A stretch of 64,000 nt of DNA from Lysinibacillus parviboronicapiens (GTDB lineage Bacteria > Bacillota > Bacilli > Bacillales_A > Planococcaceae), in NCBI RefSeq assembly GCF_003049575.1, contig NZ_PYWI01000002.1, positions 310,001 to 374,000 on the forward strand, in the 5' to 3' direction. Under the pieces are notes generated by a model. It had not been told where the DNA came from, ran no database searches, and was given only the letters and a program-made list of their open reading frames with translations. Position 1 is the stretch's first letter. Every line of letters begins with the position of its first letter. Position numbers and translations under genes: made by a program. Shown piece after piece: positions 56,253-64,000 of this stretch.

Positions 56253-57167
56253 ATGCCACATTTTTTTTTCAATAAGAAATTAATATTGCTGCTCGTGGGC
56301 ATGGTTTTTCTTGTGGCATTGATTAGCTTCTCATTACGTGATCGGACGAATGCAACTTTACCAGAGCAAATTATTAAAGATACTGTCGGCGTCGCACAAT
56401 CCATTGTTGCGAAGCCGGCGAATTATATTACGGGTATTTTTAATGATATTGACTCCCTCTTAAACACGTACGAAGAAAATAAACGTTTAAAAGCACGCTT
56501 AGAAGAATTTGCTGCTGTACAAACCGAAGCATTGGCTTTGAAAAAAGAAAATGATAAACTTAATGAGCTCCTCGATAAAAAGGAGAGTTTAAAGGCATTT
56601 AATCCAATTCAAGCAACGGTTATTGCTAGAAATCCTGATCAGTGGGAAGAGAAAATTATTTTAAATAAAGGTTCCTCTCATGGTGTGGAAAAAAATATGG
56701 CAGTTATGACAGCGAAAGGCTTAGTCGGTAAAATTACATTAGTGACGCCTTTCACCTCTGAGGTAGAGCTTTTATATACTAATAATCCAAATTATCGTGT
56801 TTCTGCGATGGTTTTAGGAGAAAAAGAAGCATACGGTTTAATCGAGGGCTTTGATGAAGAACGTAATGAACTCATTATGAAGCGAATCGATTCTAGTTTA
56901 ACGGTTAAAGAAGGCGAGCAGGTAGTTTCATCAGGACTTGGCGGTATTTTCCCAAAAGGGGTGCCAATCGGAGAAATTACTGAAGTAAGTACAGATGATT
57001 TTGGCTTAACGAAAATGGCCTATGTAAAACCATCTGCTGATTTTTCAATTTTAGAACATGTTGTCATTGCTAAACGTTCAACAACAATGATTGACGGTTC
57101 TGATGGCAAGGCAACAAATGAGGATTTATCGAATCCACCAGAGGCGAATAAAGAGGAGGCGGAATGA
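56253..57167 (+). CDS. mreC: rod shape-determining protein MreC
   Basis: A 304-residue bitopic protein: membrane helix at about residues 9-28, a coiled coil (about 65-112: LNTYEENKRLKARLEEFAAV and following), then the beta-rich extracytoplasmic domain with VEKNMAVMTAKGLVGKI and VVSSGLGGIFPKGVPIG, the MreC hallmark. An acidic, Asn/Glu-rich tail ends it. AAGGAGG lies before the ATG, and the stop overlaps the start of mreD. Confidence 0.96.
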   Translation: MPHFFFNKKLILLLVGMVFLVALISFSLRDRTNATLPEQIIKDTVGVAQSIVAKPANYITGIFNDIDSLLNTYEENKRLKARLEEFAAVQTEALALKKENDKLNELLDKKESLKAFNPIQATVIARNPDQWEEKIILNKGSSHGVEKNMAVMTAKGLVGKITLVTPFTSEVELLYTNNPNYRVSAMVLGEKEAYGLIEGFDEERNELIMKRIDSSLTVKEGEQVVSSGLGGIFPKGVPIGEITEVSTDDFGLTKMAYVKPSADFSILEHVVIAKRSTTMIDGSDGKATNEDLSNPPEANKEEAE

Positions 57168-57691
57168 TGGTTCGATTTCTCATCCCCTCTGTGGCGGTTT
57201 TGTTATTTTTACTAGAACCAGAGTTTGCTATGCTTTCACCAATTGAAGTGAAAGGGCAAATTTTTTATCTAGTACCTCGATTTTTAATCTTATATTTAAT
57301 ATTTATATCCATCTATTACAGCCGTCAAAGAGCGGTAATGTATGGACTTTTTTTTGGTGTCTTGTATGATGTGTTTTACATTGATATTATTGGATTATAT
57401 TCCGTACTCTATCCACTCATATGTTTTTTAGCTGGATCTATTGTGAAAATTATTCATCAGCACCTAGTTGTGACAACGACGATTTCAGTTGTTTTAGTAG
57501 CAATTTTAGAATTCGTACTCTATCAATTCTTCTATTTAATAGACTTTACAACGATACCATTAACGGATTTCTTACGTTCACGACTACTACCAACAATCAT
57601 TGCAAATACGTTATTTTTAATGATTCTTGGTTGGGCCTTCAAATATTTAATTAATGCGCGTGTCTTACAGAGAGCACGTGAAGTTTCTTAA
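57164..57691 (+). CDS. mreD: rod shape-determining protein MreD
   Basis: A 175-residue integral membrane protein with about five helices, the size and hydrophobic pattern of MreD. LFFGVLYDVFYIDIIGLYSV is the conserved GLLxDxxxxxxxG-type segment. It acts with MreC and RodA/PBP2 in the elongation machine. It overlaps mreC by 4 bases. Confidence 0.93.
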   Translation: MMVRFLIPSVAVLLFLLEPEFAMLSPIEVKGQIFYLVPRFLILYLIFISIYYSRQRAVMYGLFFGVLYDVFYIDIIGLYSVLYPLICFLAGSIVKIIHQHLVVTTTISVVLVAILEFVLYQFFYLIDFTTIPLTDFLRSRLLPTIIANTLFLMILGWAFKYLINARVLQRAREVS

Positions 57692-57718
57692 TAAAGAGCA
57701 ACGTGGGGTGAGGCATTC

Positions 57719-58387
57719 ATGAAAAAACAATTAGTTAATATGAAGGGGACAAAGGATGGTTTTGTTCTCCGTTTAGACGATCAGTGTGCGTATGCCGAAT
57801 TAGTAGAAGAGTTAAAAAGAAAAGTTTCAGAAGGCGGTATCGATGGTAAAGTAGATGTACAATTACATTTAGGCAATCGATACTGTGCTGATGAGCAAAT
57901 AAAAGAGCTAGTAAAAATTGTCCAGGAAACAGAACAACTAATCGTATCTAAAGTGCAAAGTGATGTACTGACTGTCCATGAAAGCAACCAGAAAATGATA
58001 GAAAGTCAACAAGATACATATGTAGGTGTGGTCAGATCGGGGCAAATTCTCCGTTCCTCGGGGGACATTATTATTATTGGCAATGTCAATCCGAATGGAC
58101 GTGTAGAGGCTGGTGGCAATGTGTATGTCCTAGGCAAACTAAAGGGAATTGTGCATGCTGGTGTACATGGTAATAAGGAAGCAATAATTGCTGCCTCTCG
58201 TTTAGAAGCCACACATATAATGATTGCCGATCAGGTTGAGGCAATGTCAGATGAGCATGTAAAAGCTATTAATCAAGAAGAGATGGCTTGTGCATTTATC
58301 GGCTATGATGGGCGTATTACGTACGATCAAATTCATGCGTTAAAAAATATTCGACCATTGTTAAATGTGTCTAAGGGAGGAAGCTAG
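57719..58387 (+). CDS. minC: septum site-determining protein MinC
   Basis: A 222-residue inhibitor of FtsZ assembly. The N-terminal half (MKKQLVNMKGTKDGFVLRLD) is the FtsZ-contacting domain. The C-terminal beta-helix has the signature GDIIIIGNVNPNGRVEAGGN and VLGKLKGIVHAGVHGN, which dimerises and binds MinD. It lies 27 bases after mreD and 1 base before minD. Confidence 0.96.
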   Translation: MKKQLVNMKGTKDGFVLRLDDQCAYAELVEELKRKVSEGGIDGKVDVQLHLGNRYCADEQIKELVKIVQETEQLIVSKVQSDVLTVHESNQKMIESQQDTYVGVVRSGQILRSSGDIIIIGNVNPNGRVEAGGNVYVLGKLKGIVHAGVHGNKEAIIAASRLEATHIMIADQVEAMSDEHVKAINQEEMACAFIGYDGRITYDQIHALKNIRPLLNVSKGGS

Positions 58388-58388
58388 T

Positions 58389-59186
58389 GTGGGAGAAGCG
58401 ATCGTCATAACTTCAGGTAAAGGCGGTGTCGGGAAAACGACGACAACGGCTAACCTTGGGACTGCATTGGCTCTACAAGGTAAAAAAGTATGTTTGGTTG
58501 ATACGGATATTGGATTACGGAATTTAGACGTAATTCTTGGTCTGGAAAATCGTATTATTTATGATTTAGTTGATGTGATTGAAGGACGTTGTAAAATACA
58601 TCAAGCTTTAATTAAAGATAAACGTGTTGATGACAAACTATTTTTACTACCTGCTGCTCAAACGACAGATAAGAACGCTGTCACACCTGAGCAAATGAAG
58701 AGCTTAGTAGAAGAGTTAAAAAGAGACTATGATTATATTTTAATTGACTGTCCAGCAGGTATTGAACAAGGATATCGTAATGCTGTAGCTGGTGCAGATC
58801 ATGCAATTGTGGTCACGACACCAGAAATTTCAGCTGTGCGTGATGCAGATCGTATTATTGGTCTGCTTGAGCAAGAGGAAATTACAGCACCCAAACTAAT
58901 TATTAACCGTATTCGTCAGCATATGATGAAGAACGGTGATACATTGGATGTTAATGAAATTACTACGCATCTGTCCATTGACTTATTAGGTATAATCGTC
59001 GATAGTGAGGGTGTTATTTCGTCATCAAATAAAGGGGAACCTGTAGTGATGGACCCTGCCAATAAAGCTTCGTTAGGTTATCGTAATATTGCACGACGCA
59101 TATTAGGGGAATCAGTGCCACTCATGGCCATTGAAGATGAGCATAGAGGTATGTTTTCAAAATTCAAAGCATTATTTTCAAGATAA
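58389..59186 (+). CDS. minD: septum site-determining protein MinD
   Basis: A 265-residue ParA/MinD ATPase that recruits MinC to the membrane. The deviant Walker A SGKGGVGKTTTTANLG is intact, followed by VDTDIGLRNLDVILGLENRI and LIDCPAGIEQGYRNAVAGAD. The C-terminus ends in the amphipathic membrane-targeting helix FSKFKALFSR. GTG start with AAGGGAGGAAG upstream, just after the minC stop. Confidence 0.97.
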   Translation: MGEAIVITSGKGGVGKTTTTANLGTALALQGKKVCLVDTDIGLRNLDVILGLENRIIYDLVDVIEGRCKIHQALIKDKRVDDKLFLLPAAQTTDKNAVTPEQMKSLVEELKRDYDYILIDCPAGIEQGYRNAVAGADHAIVVTTPEISAVRDADRIIGLLEQEEITAPKLIINRIRQHMMKNGDTLDVNEITTHLSIDLLGIIVDSEGVISSSNKGEPVVMDPANKASLGYRNIARRILGESVPLMAIEDEHRGMFSKFKALFSR

Positions 59187-59191
59187 TTAAG

Positions 59192-59225
59192 ACCTTTTCG
59201 TGCAATAGCGCGAAAGGTTTTTTTT
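59192..59225 (+). terminator. mre-min operon terminator
   Basis: ACCTTTTCG and CGAAAGGT around TGCAATAGCG, followed by eight T. The 180 bases up to the next gene presumably hold a sporulation promoter. Confidence 0.8.
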
Positions 59226-59407
59226 CTTGTTAAGGAACTATCGTCCCTGCGATTGTCGCTGTGGACGATGGACGAACATCTTCGTGTATTTATTTTTTGG
59301 CGAGCATTCATCTATTGTGAAAGCGATAGGGATTGTCGGGGGGAATATACGTTTCTTGTGCATGAATGGACATGCAACCTCATATAGTGTGAAAAAAGGA
59401 TGAGGGC

Positions 59408-59959
59408 TTGTTTAAAAAATGGAAATGGATTGTTATGATATTACTCGTGGCTGCAATCATGCTCGTTATTCGTTTAGAAGATCAGGGCGTATTGGAAACA
59501 CCAGTGAGAAAGCTTGTTACGACATCAGCAGATATCACATATTTAAGTAAGCTCGGCCAAAGTTTGTTAAATAAAGAACAAGAAACTATTATGGTATCGA
59601 GTGATGTAGGGCAAACTGAACTTTTAACTTTTTCTAATGCGCAGGTTTTTAAAGAAGGCTTTTTGTTACAGTATGATGTAGGGCTTCCTGTGTATGCTGG
59701 GCAGAGTGGACTAGTTGTTTTTACAGGCCATACAAAATATACAGGTAAAACGATGACCATTAGTTATGAGGATGGTACAACTGTATCCTATGGTATGCTC
59801 GATAGTTTAGCGCAATTGCCATACACAACAGTGCAGGCAAATGATTTGATCGGCATGAAAAAGGCTGGACAACTGTATATATCGATTGAAAAAGCTGATA
59901 CACACTATAATTTAGAACAAATCGTGCAGTGGCTTCAAACAGATAACGATGAAGATTAA
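59408..59959 (+). CDS. spoIVFA: stage IV sporulation protein FA (M23-like domain)
   Basis: A 183-residue protein with one N-terminal membrane helix (about residues 5-22) and a C-terminal LytM/M23-like domain: GLPVYAGQSGLVVFTGHTKYTGKTMTISYEDGTT resembles the M23 beta core without a full set of zinc ligands. In B. subtilis SpoIVFA holds the SpoIVFB protease inactive in the forespore outer membrane until the SpoIVB signal arrives. The TTG start at 59408 is preceded by GGATGAGGG. It overlaps spoIVFB by 11 bases. Confidence 0.85.
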   Translation: MFKKWKWIVMILLVAAIMLVIRLEDQGVLETPVRKLVTTSADITYLSKLGQSLLNKEQETIMVSSDVGQTELLTFSNAQVFKEGFLLQYDVGLPVYAGQSGLVVFTGHTKYTGKTMTISYEDGTTVSYGMLDSLAQLPYTTVQANDLIGMKKAGQLYISIEKADTHYNLEQIVQWLQTDNDED

Positions 59960-60560
59960 ATTGCATATATTATGTATCCCTCTGGTGTTTATAATGATTT
60001 TTAGCGGTCAAATTGCTTATTATGCTATTATTCTCTCCTCGTTACTCTGGCATGAGGCAGGACATTTATTGGCGGCAAAAATTTGTGGTGTAAAGATAAA
60101 ATCATGTGTCATTACACCGTATGGGGGGGAAATTGAATTTGATAATCCAGCGGTTGTGCAGACTACATCACTACTATGGATTGCTTTAGGAGGACCAATC
60201 GCTACGGTATTAGGGATTGGTCTCGCTTTTTTTATGCCTGAGTTACTTGCCCCTAAGCTTATCGAGGTACAGCTAGTGTTACTAGCTATAAACATATTTC
60301 CGATTATTCCACTAGATGGCGGGAGAATATTGATTGCATGTTTATTTTTATTTTATCCGACTGTACGTGCATTTGAATATTACTACTCGTTTTGTCTGAC
60401 CATTGTGACGATATTATTTCTATGGACAATAAGTTACTTACCGCAGTCTATTTTTTTAGCTGTACTTTGTCTATTTATATGGCTTCAAGTAATCAAAGAA
60501 TGGAATTATCGAAAATACCGTTTAGCTTTTGAGAAATATGTTATGAATAGGTTGACTTGA
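59949..60560 (+). CDS. spoIVFB: stage IV sporulation protein FB, site-2 protease for pro-sigma-K
   Basis: A 203-residue intramembrane metalloprotease of the M50 family. HEAGH at residues 35-39 supplies the two zinc His and the catalytic Glu; the third ligand is the Asp in NIFPIIPLDGGRIL at about residue 119. Six hydrophobic segments are predicted. It processes pro-sigma-K in the mother cell. Its lack of the CBS domain found in B. subtilis SpoIVFB is likely, given the short length. Translationally coupled to spoIVFA. Confidence 0.88.
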   Translation: MKIKLHILCIPLVFIMIFSGQIAYYAIILSSLLWHEAGHLLAAKICGVKIKSCVITPYGGEIEFDNPAVVQTTSLLWIALGGPIATVLGIGLAFFMPELLAPKLIEVQLVLLAINIFPIIPLDGGRILIACLFLFYPTVRAFEYYYSFCLTIVTILFLWTISYLPQSIFLAVLCLFIWLQVIKEWNYRKYRLAFEKYVMNRLT

Positions 60561-60580
60561 AAAATATGATATGGTAATAT
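60552..60580 (+). promoter_or_regulatory. strong sigma-A promoter for the rplU operon
   Basis: TTGACT at 60552 and TAATAT at 60575 with a 17-base spacer; it overlaps the end of spoIVFB and directs the L21 leader. Confidence 0.75.
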
Positions 60581-60589
60581 TTTAATGTT

Positions 60590-60692
60590 ATTGTTTGTAG
60601 CACCCGTGCTACTACAACCGCTCTGGGAAGGTTTAAGTATCTTATGATCACCTTCATAAACAGGCGAGTCTGAGTTTAAGAGGAGGTGCAGT
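60590..60692 (+). ncRNA. ribosomal protein L21 leader
   Basis: The 5' untranslated region of rplU contains the hairpin TAGCACCCGTGCTA followed by CTCTGGGAAGGT and a run to the AGGAGGTG ribosome site, matching the L21 leader family of Firmicutes that allows feedback by r-proteins. The ends are approximate. Confidence 0.75.
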
Positions 60693-60695
60693 AAA

Positions 60696-61004
60696 ATGTA
60701 CGCAATTATTGAAACTGGTGGTAAACAAATCAAAGTAGAAGCTGGTCAAGAAATCTATGTTGAGAAATTGGGCGTAGAAGCTGACGAGGTTGTAACTTTC
60801 GATAAAGTTTTATTCGTAGGTGGCGAAAACGTTAAAGTTGGAGCTCCATTCGTAGAGGGCGCTACAGTAACAGCTAAAGCTGTGAAAGAAGGCCGTCAAA
60901 AGAAAATCGTTGTTTTCAAATTGAAAGCTAAAAAGAACTACCGTCGTAAACAAGGTCACCGTCAACCTTACACAAAACTAGTTGTTGAAACTATCAACGC
61001 TTAA
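60696..61004 (+). CDS. rplU: 50S ribosomal protein L21
   Basis: A 102-residue L21: [20 protein letters not shown] at the start, [20 protein letters not shown] in the middle, and [17 protein letters not shown], the basic rRNA-binding end. It binds domains of 23S rRNA in the large subunit. AGGAGGTG lies before the ATG. First gene of rplU-prp-rpmA. Confidence 0.98.
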   Translation: MYAIIETGGKQIKVEAGQEIYVEKLGVEADEVVTFDKVLFVGGENVKVGAPFVEGATVTAKAVKEGRQKKIVVFKLKAKKNYRRKQGHRQPYTKLVVETINA

Positions 61005-61020
61005 TTGTGAGGTGTAACGA

Positions 61021-61377
61021 GTGATACAAGTTACGATACATCATGATGAAAATAGACATGTGTCTGCATTTGAATTTTCAGGACATGCTGAGTACGACGA
61101 ATCTGGTAAAGATTTAGTTTGCGCAGGCGCATCTACCATTGCCATTGGTACGGTAAATGCTATTTATGCACTACTACAATTACAACCAGAAGTTGAACAA
61201 GCAGCTGAAGGTGGAGGCTATCTAAAGGTAGATTTACCAACAGATTTAGAGCCTGAAATTGATGCAAAACTACAATTAATTGTCCAAGTAATGACTGCTC
61301 AAGTGTATTCTATGGTGCAAAATTACGGGCAATATATCCAAATCAACTACAACCAAGTAGGAGGTGGAACAGAATGA
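61021..61377 (+). CDS. prp: ribosomal-processing cysteine protease Prp
   Basis: A 118-residue protein (B. subtilis YsxB). The catalytic pair is His22 in [18 protein letters not shown] and Cys34 in the same stretch, both present. Prp cuts the N-terminal extension from L27, whose gene follows at once; it is essential where that extension exists, as here. GTG start with GTGAGGTG upstream; overlap with rpmA is 4 bases. Confidence 0.95.
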   Translation: MIQVTIHHDENRHVSAFEFSGHAEYDESGKDLVCAGASTIAIGTVNAIYALLQLQPEVEQAAEGGGYLKVDLPTDLEPEIDAKLQLIVQVMTAQVYSMVQNYGQYIQINYNQVGGGTE

Positions 61378-61673
61378 AATTGTTATTAGCATTAGACCTT
61401 CAACTTTTCGCTTCGAAAAAAGGGGTAGGTTCTACTAAAAACGGACGTGACTCTGAGTCTAAACGTCTTGGCGCTAAACGTGCTGATGGCCAATTCGTAA
61501 CTGGTGGTTCTATTCTTTACCGTCAACGCGGTACAAAAATTTACCCAGGTACAAACGTAGGTCGTGGTGGTGATGATACACTATTTGCTAAAGTTGACGG
61601 CGTTGTTAAATTCGAACGTTTAGGTCGCGATCGCAAACAAGTATCTGTATACCCAGAAACTCAACAAGCTTAA
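61374..61673 (+). CDS. rpmA: 50S ribosomal protein L27, with cleavable N-terminal extension
   Basis: A 99-residue L27. The first residues [12 protein letters not shown] are an extension followed by the cleavage motif LQLF-ASKKG, which Prp recognises; the mature start [14 protein letters not shown] reaches toward the peptidyl-transferase centre. The rest ([20 protein letters not shown]) is standard. Its ribosome site GGAGGTGG lies in the end of prp. Confidence 0.98.
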   Translation: MKLLLALDLQLFASKKGVGSTKNGRDSESKRLGAKRADGQFVTGGSILYRQRGTKIYPGTNVGRGGDDTLFAKVDGVVKFERLGRDRKQVSVYPETQQA

Positions 61674-61699
61674 TTTTCATAAATATGAACATAAAGCGG

Positions 61700-61729
61700 A
61701 GGGCTGCATTTATTGCAGTCCTTTTTTTT
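61700..61729 (+). terminator. rplU-prp-rpmA terminator
   Basis: GGGCTGCA and TGCAGTCC around TTTAT, followed by eight T. Confidence 0.85.
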
Positions 61730-61820
61730 CTTCAAAAAGCATATTTGTTGTGCGGAATTAAGAGAAAAAAACGTCAAAACTTGTTATACTAATGAAGATA
61801 ACTTTATTGGAGTGAATGGG

Positions 61821-62348
61821 ATGAACAGTCAATCACTAACCATTAGTGAAGTATTACGTTTTGCAAATCATGATTATGTGAATCAGCTTCAACTAATTCG
61901 CATGAATTTAGATTTAGGTAGAATCGATGAATCAAAGAAACTTATTGAAAATTTTTCTGACCAATTACGGGTGCTTTCAAGCATAAATCGACTACAGTTA
62001 CCACAAACGATGGAGTGGCTACAGACAGCGAATTGGCGCTATCCTTCGTTACCAATGAAAATTAGTGGTGAGATTAGCAAACCTGTCACGAATAATATTG
62101 ATGCGGCAGTTGTAGAATACTTAAATAAAACAGTTATACATGTTTATGATACATTAGATCCATTTACTGAACAAAGCTTAGGGATTCATGTGTGTGTCGA
62201 CGACCATACATTTGCTGTAACGTTCACGCTAAATGGACAGTGGAGTGCTGATGCATTCACCGAAAAAGGTTTGAAACAATTTGACATTCAAACAGTGGAA
62301 GAGACAAATACGTCTTGGAAATATGTATTGAGTGCGAGCAGGGAGTGA
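61821..62348 (+). CDS. spo0B: Spo0B sporulation phosphotransferase
   Basis: A 175-residue protein that passes phosphate from Spo0F to Spo0A in the phosphorelay. His17 in FANHDYVNQLQLIRMNLDLG is the predicted phosphorylated residue in the helical hairpin dimerisation domain; the C-terminal part resembles a degenerate histidine-kinase ATPase domain. ATG 61821 is preceded by GGAGTGAA; longer in-frame starts would read through the rpmA terminator. obg follows 5 bases later, as in B. subtilis. Confidence 0.88.
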   Translation: MNSQSLTISEVLRFANHDYVNQLQLIRMNLDLGRIDESKKLIENFSDQLRVLSSINRLQLPQTMEWLQTANWRYPSLPMKISGEISKPVTNNIDAAVVEYLNKTVIHVYDTLDPFTEQSLGIHVCVDDHTFAVTFTLNGQWSADAFTEKGLKQFDIQTVEETNTSWKYVLSASRE

Positions 62349-62353
62349 ATTAA

Positions 62354-63643
62354 ATGTTTGTCGATCACGTCAAGATTTATGTAAAAGGTGGCGACGGTGG
62401 GGATGGAATGGTAGCCTTCCGTCGTGAAAAATTTGTGCCGAATGGTGGTCCAGCTGGTGGCGATGGTGGTCACGGTGGGAATGTTGTCTTTCAAGTTGAA
62501 GAGGGTCTACGAACGTTAATGGACTTCCGCTACAAACGCAACTTCAAAGCTGACCGTGGTGAGCACGGTATGAGTAAGGGGATGCATGGTAGACGTGCAG
62601 ACGATCTAATCGTTAAAGTACCACCAGGCACAGTCGTAATGAATGAAGAAACAGGTGTTGTTATTGCCGATTTAGTCGAGCATGGTCAACAAGCGATTAT
62701 CGCAAAAGCCGGCCGTGGTGGACGCGGAAATTCCCGCTTTGCAACACCAGCCAACCCAGCTCCAGAACTTTCTGAAAAAGGTGAGCCAGGACAAGAATTA
62801 AATGTTATATTAGAGTTGAAAGTACTGGCAGATGTAGGTTTAGTTGGTTTTCCAAGTGTAGGTAAATCAACATTACTATCTGTTGTTTCTGCGGCAAAGC
62901 CAAAAATAGGTGCCTATCATTTCACTACAATCGTGCCGAATTTAGGAATGGTTGAAACAGATGATCATCGTAGCTTTGCAATGGCGGATTTACCAGGTTT
63001 AATCGAAGGTGCGCACGAAGGTGTTGGTCTAGGTCACCAATTCCTCCGTCATATTGAGCGTACACGTGTTATCGTGCATGTAATTGATATGTCAGGCATG
63101 GAAGGTCGCGACCCTTATGAAGATTACTTAACAATCAACGATGAGTTAAAACAATATAATCTTCGTTTAACAGAGCGTCCGCAAATTATTGTAGCAAATA
63201 AAATGGACATGCCAGATGCAAAGGAAAACTTAGAAATTTTCCGTGAAAAAGTCGGCGAAGATGTGAAAATCTTCCCAGTATCAGCGGTTTCTCGCCAAGG
63301 CTTAAAGCCAGTATTATTTGAAATTGCAGACTTACTGGAAGTGACTCCTGAATTCCCGTTATTCGATGATCTAGATGAAGAATCAGATGCAACGGTACTT
63401 TACAAACACCAATCTGAAGCAGATTCAATCGAAATCTCTCGTGACCCTGATGGTACCTTCATTCTTGGTGGATATGCGATTGAGCGTATCTTCAAAATGA
63501 CAGACTTCAGCCGCGAGGACGGTGTACGTCGTTTTGCACGCCAATTACGTGGTATGGGTGTGGATGAAGCATTACGTGAACGCGGTGCACAAAATGGAGA
63601 TATTGTACGCTTATTAGAATTCGAATTTGAATTTGTCGACTAA
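62354..63643 (+). CDS. obg: GTPase Obg (CgtA)
   Basis: A 429-residue GTPase. The N-terminal Obg fold has its glycine-rich strands ([41 protein letters not shown]). The G domain has [12 protein letters not shown] (G1), [20 protein letters not shown] (G3) and NKMDMPDA (G4). The C-terminal OCT domain (about 360-429) has [19 protein letters not shown]. It functions in large-subunit assembly and sporulation control. GGAGTGAA before the ATG. Confidence 0.98.
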   Translation: MFVDHVKIYVKGGDGGDGMVAFRREKFVPNGGPAGGDGGHGGNVVFQVEEGLRTLMDFRYKRNFKADRGEHGMSKGMHGRRADDLIVKVPPGTVVMNEETGVVIADLVEHGQQAIIAKAGRGGRGNSRFATPANPAPELSEKGEPGQELNVILELKVLADVGLVGFPSVGKSTLLSVVSAAKPKIGAYHFTTIVPNLGMVETDDHRSFAMADLPGLIEGAHEGVGLGHQFLRHIERTRVIVHVIDMSGMEGRDPYEDYLTINDELKQYNLRLTERPQIIVANKMDMPDAKENLEIFREKVGEDVKIFPVSAVSRQGLKPVLFEIADLLEVTPEFPLFDDLDEESDATVLYKHQSEADSIEISRDPDGTFILGGYAIERIFKMTDFSREDGVRRFARQLRGMGVDEALRERGAQNGDIVRLLEFEFEFVD

Positions 63644-63666
63644 GAATAGGTTTTAGGGGGAAGAGT

Positions 63667-64000
63667 ATGAAAAACGTTGCTAACCAGCGATATTATTTAG
63701 TTCGTGAAGACGTTTTGACAGATGCTATGCAAAAAACTTTGGAGGCGAAACACTTACTTTCAAGTGGTACGGTATCTTCCATATGGGATGCGGTAAAACA
63801 AGTGGATTTATCGCGTAGTGCGTTTTACAAATATCGTGATGCTGTTTTTCCTTTCCACTCTATTGTGCAAGAACGGATTTTAACAGTCTTTTTACAGCTT
63901 CAGGACCGTAAAGGAACACTTGCAAAACTTTTAGAAACTGTGACGAACACGCATTGTAATATACTTACAATCCATCAAACGATTCCAATTCAAGGTCGTG
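63667..64000 (+). CDS. pheB: ACT-domain protein PheB, 5' part only
   Basis: The first 111 codons of a gene that continues past the right edge. [20 protein letters not shown] opens the protein; [31 protein letters not shown] looks like a small HTH-like region, and [20 protein letters not shown] begins the ACT domain. The position after obg matches pheB (YszB) of B. subtilis, usually followed by pheA. GGGGGAAG precedes the ATG. Confidence 0.9.
   Translation, partial: MKNVANQRYYLVREDVLTDAMQKTLEAKHLLSSGTVSSIWDAVKQVDLSRSAFYKYRDAVFPFHSIVQERILTVFLQLQDRKGTLAKLLETVTNTHCNILTIHQTIPIQGR

Noticed and set aside
1-64000. CRISPR array, tRNA or rRNA genes
   Set aside because: Looked for evenly spaced direct repeats and tRNA/rRNA signatures such as GGTTCGA-like T loops; none convincing.

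Overview
The window reads as a low-GC, endospore-forming Bacillaceae-type chromosome, most like Lysinibacillus or a close relative. The evidence is gene order that matches the Bacillus subtilis tig-clpX-lon-engB-hemAXCDBL-valS-folC-spoIIB-maf-radC-mreBCD-minCD-spoIVFAB-rplU-prp-rpmA-spo0B-obg-pheB segment, several sporulation genes, S-layer-homology (SLH) surface proteins, and AT-rich intergenic DNA with strong GGAGG ribosome binding sites. The genus is an inference; the gene order and protein motifs are read directly.

Region 1 (1-16.2 kb) is accessory and metabolic. It holds a partial GerAC-type germination lipoprotein, a cold-shock protein with a terminator-like hairpin in its leader, a SET-domain protein, a NdpA-like protein, a 34-residue lipoprotein, a YugN-like protein, two tandem Nudix hydrolases, a PQQ-type sugar dehydrogenase-like lipoprotein, a universal stress protein, a second lipoprotein, a frameshifted hypothetical gene, the aa3-type quinol oxidase operon qoxABCD (minus strand) and a DUF2785 protein.

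Region 2 (16.4-24.2 kb) is protein quality control: a TPR protein, trigger factor, ClpX, LonA and the ribosome-assembly GTPase EngB. Region 3 (24.3-30.7 kb) is a surface cluster of three secreted proteins, two with SLH repeats and one of these with a von Willebrand A domain. Region 4 (31.2-37.7 kb) is the tetrapyrrole operon hemAXCDBL, from glutamyl-tRNA to uroporphyrinogen III. Region 5 (37.8-47.7 kb) has a CoxG-like protein, a short SpoVID-like protein, a T-box riboswitch with a GTA (Val) specifier before valS, two tandem folC paralogues, a SpoIIB-like protein and maf.

Region 6 (47.7-54.8 kb) is the most unusual part. radC is split inside its HNH-PSG metal-site motif by an element of about 6.3 kb. 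The element carries an intact tyrosine recombinase, an XRE-type HTH protein and a second, zinc-ribbon recombinase that has lost catalytic residues. These are followed, in the same apparent operon, by a DprA-like protein and a HAD-phosphoribosyltransferase protein, a pair resembling the ShosTA toxin-antitoxin/anti-phage system. A separately transcribed phospholipase-D-family nuclease with zinc-ribbon cysteines follows. This looks like a defence-carrying, Tn554-like site-specific transposon.

Region 7 (55.2-64 kb) returns to the core: mreBCD and minCD (cell shape and division site), spoIVFA/FB (sigma-K processing), the L21-leader-controlled rplU-prp-rpmA operon, spo0B, obg and the start of pheB. 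No rRNA, tRNA or CRISPR array was seen.
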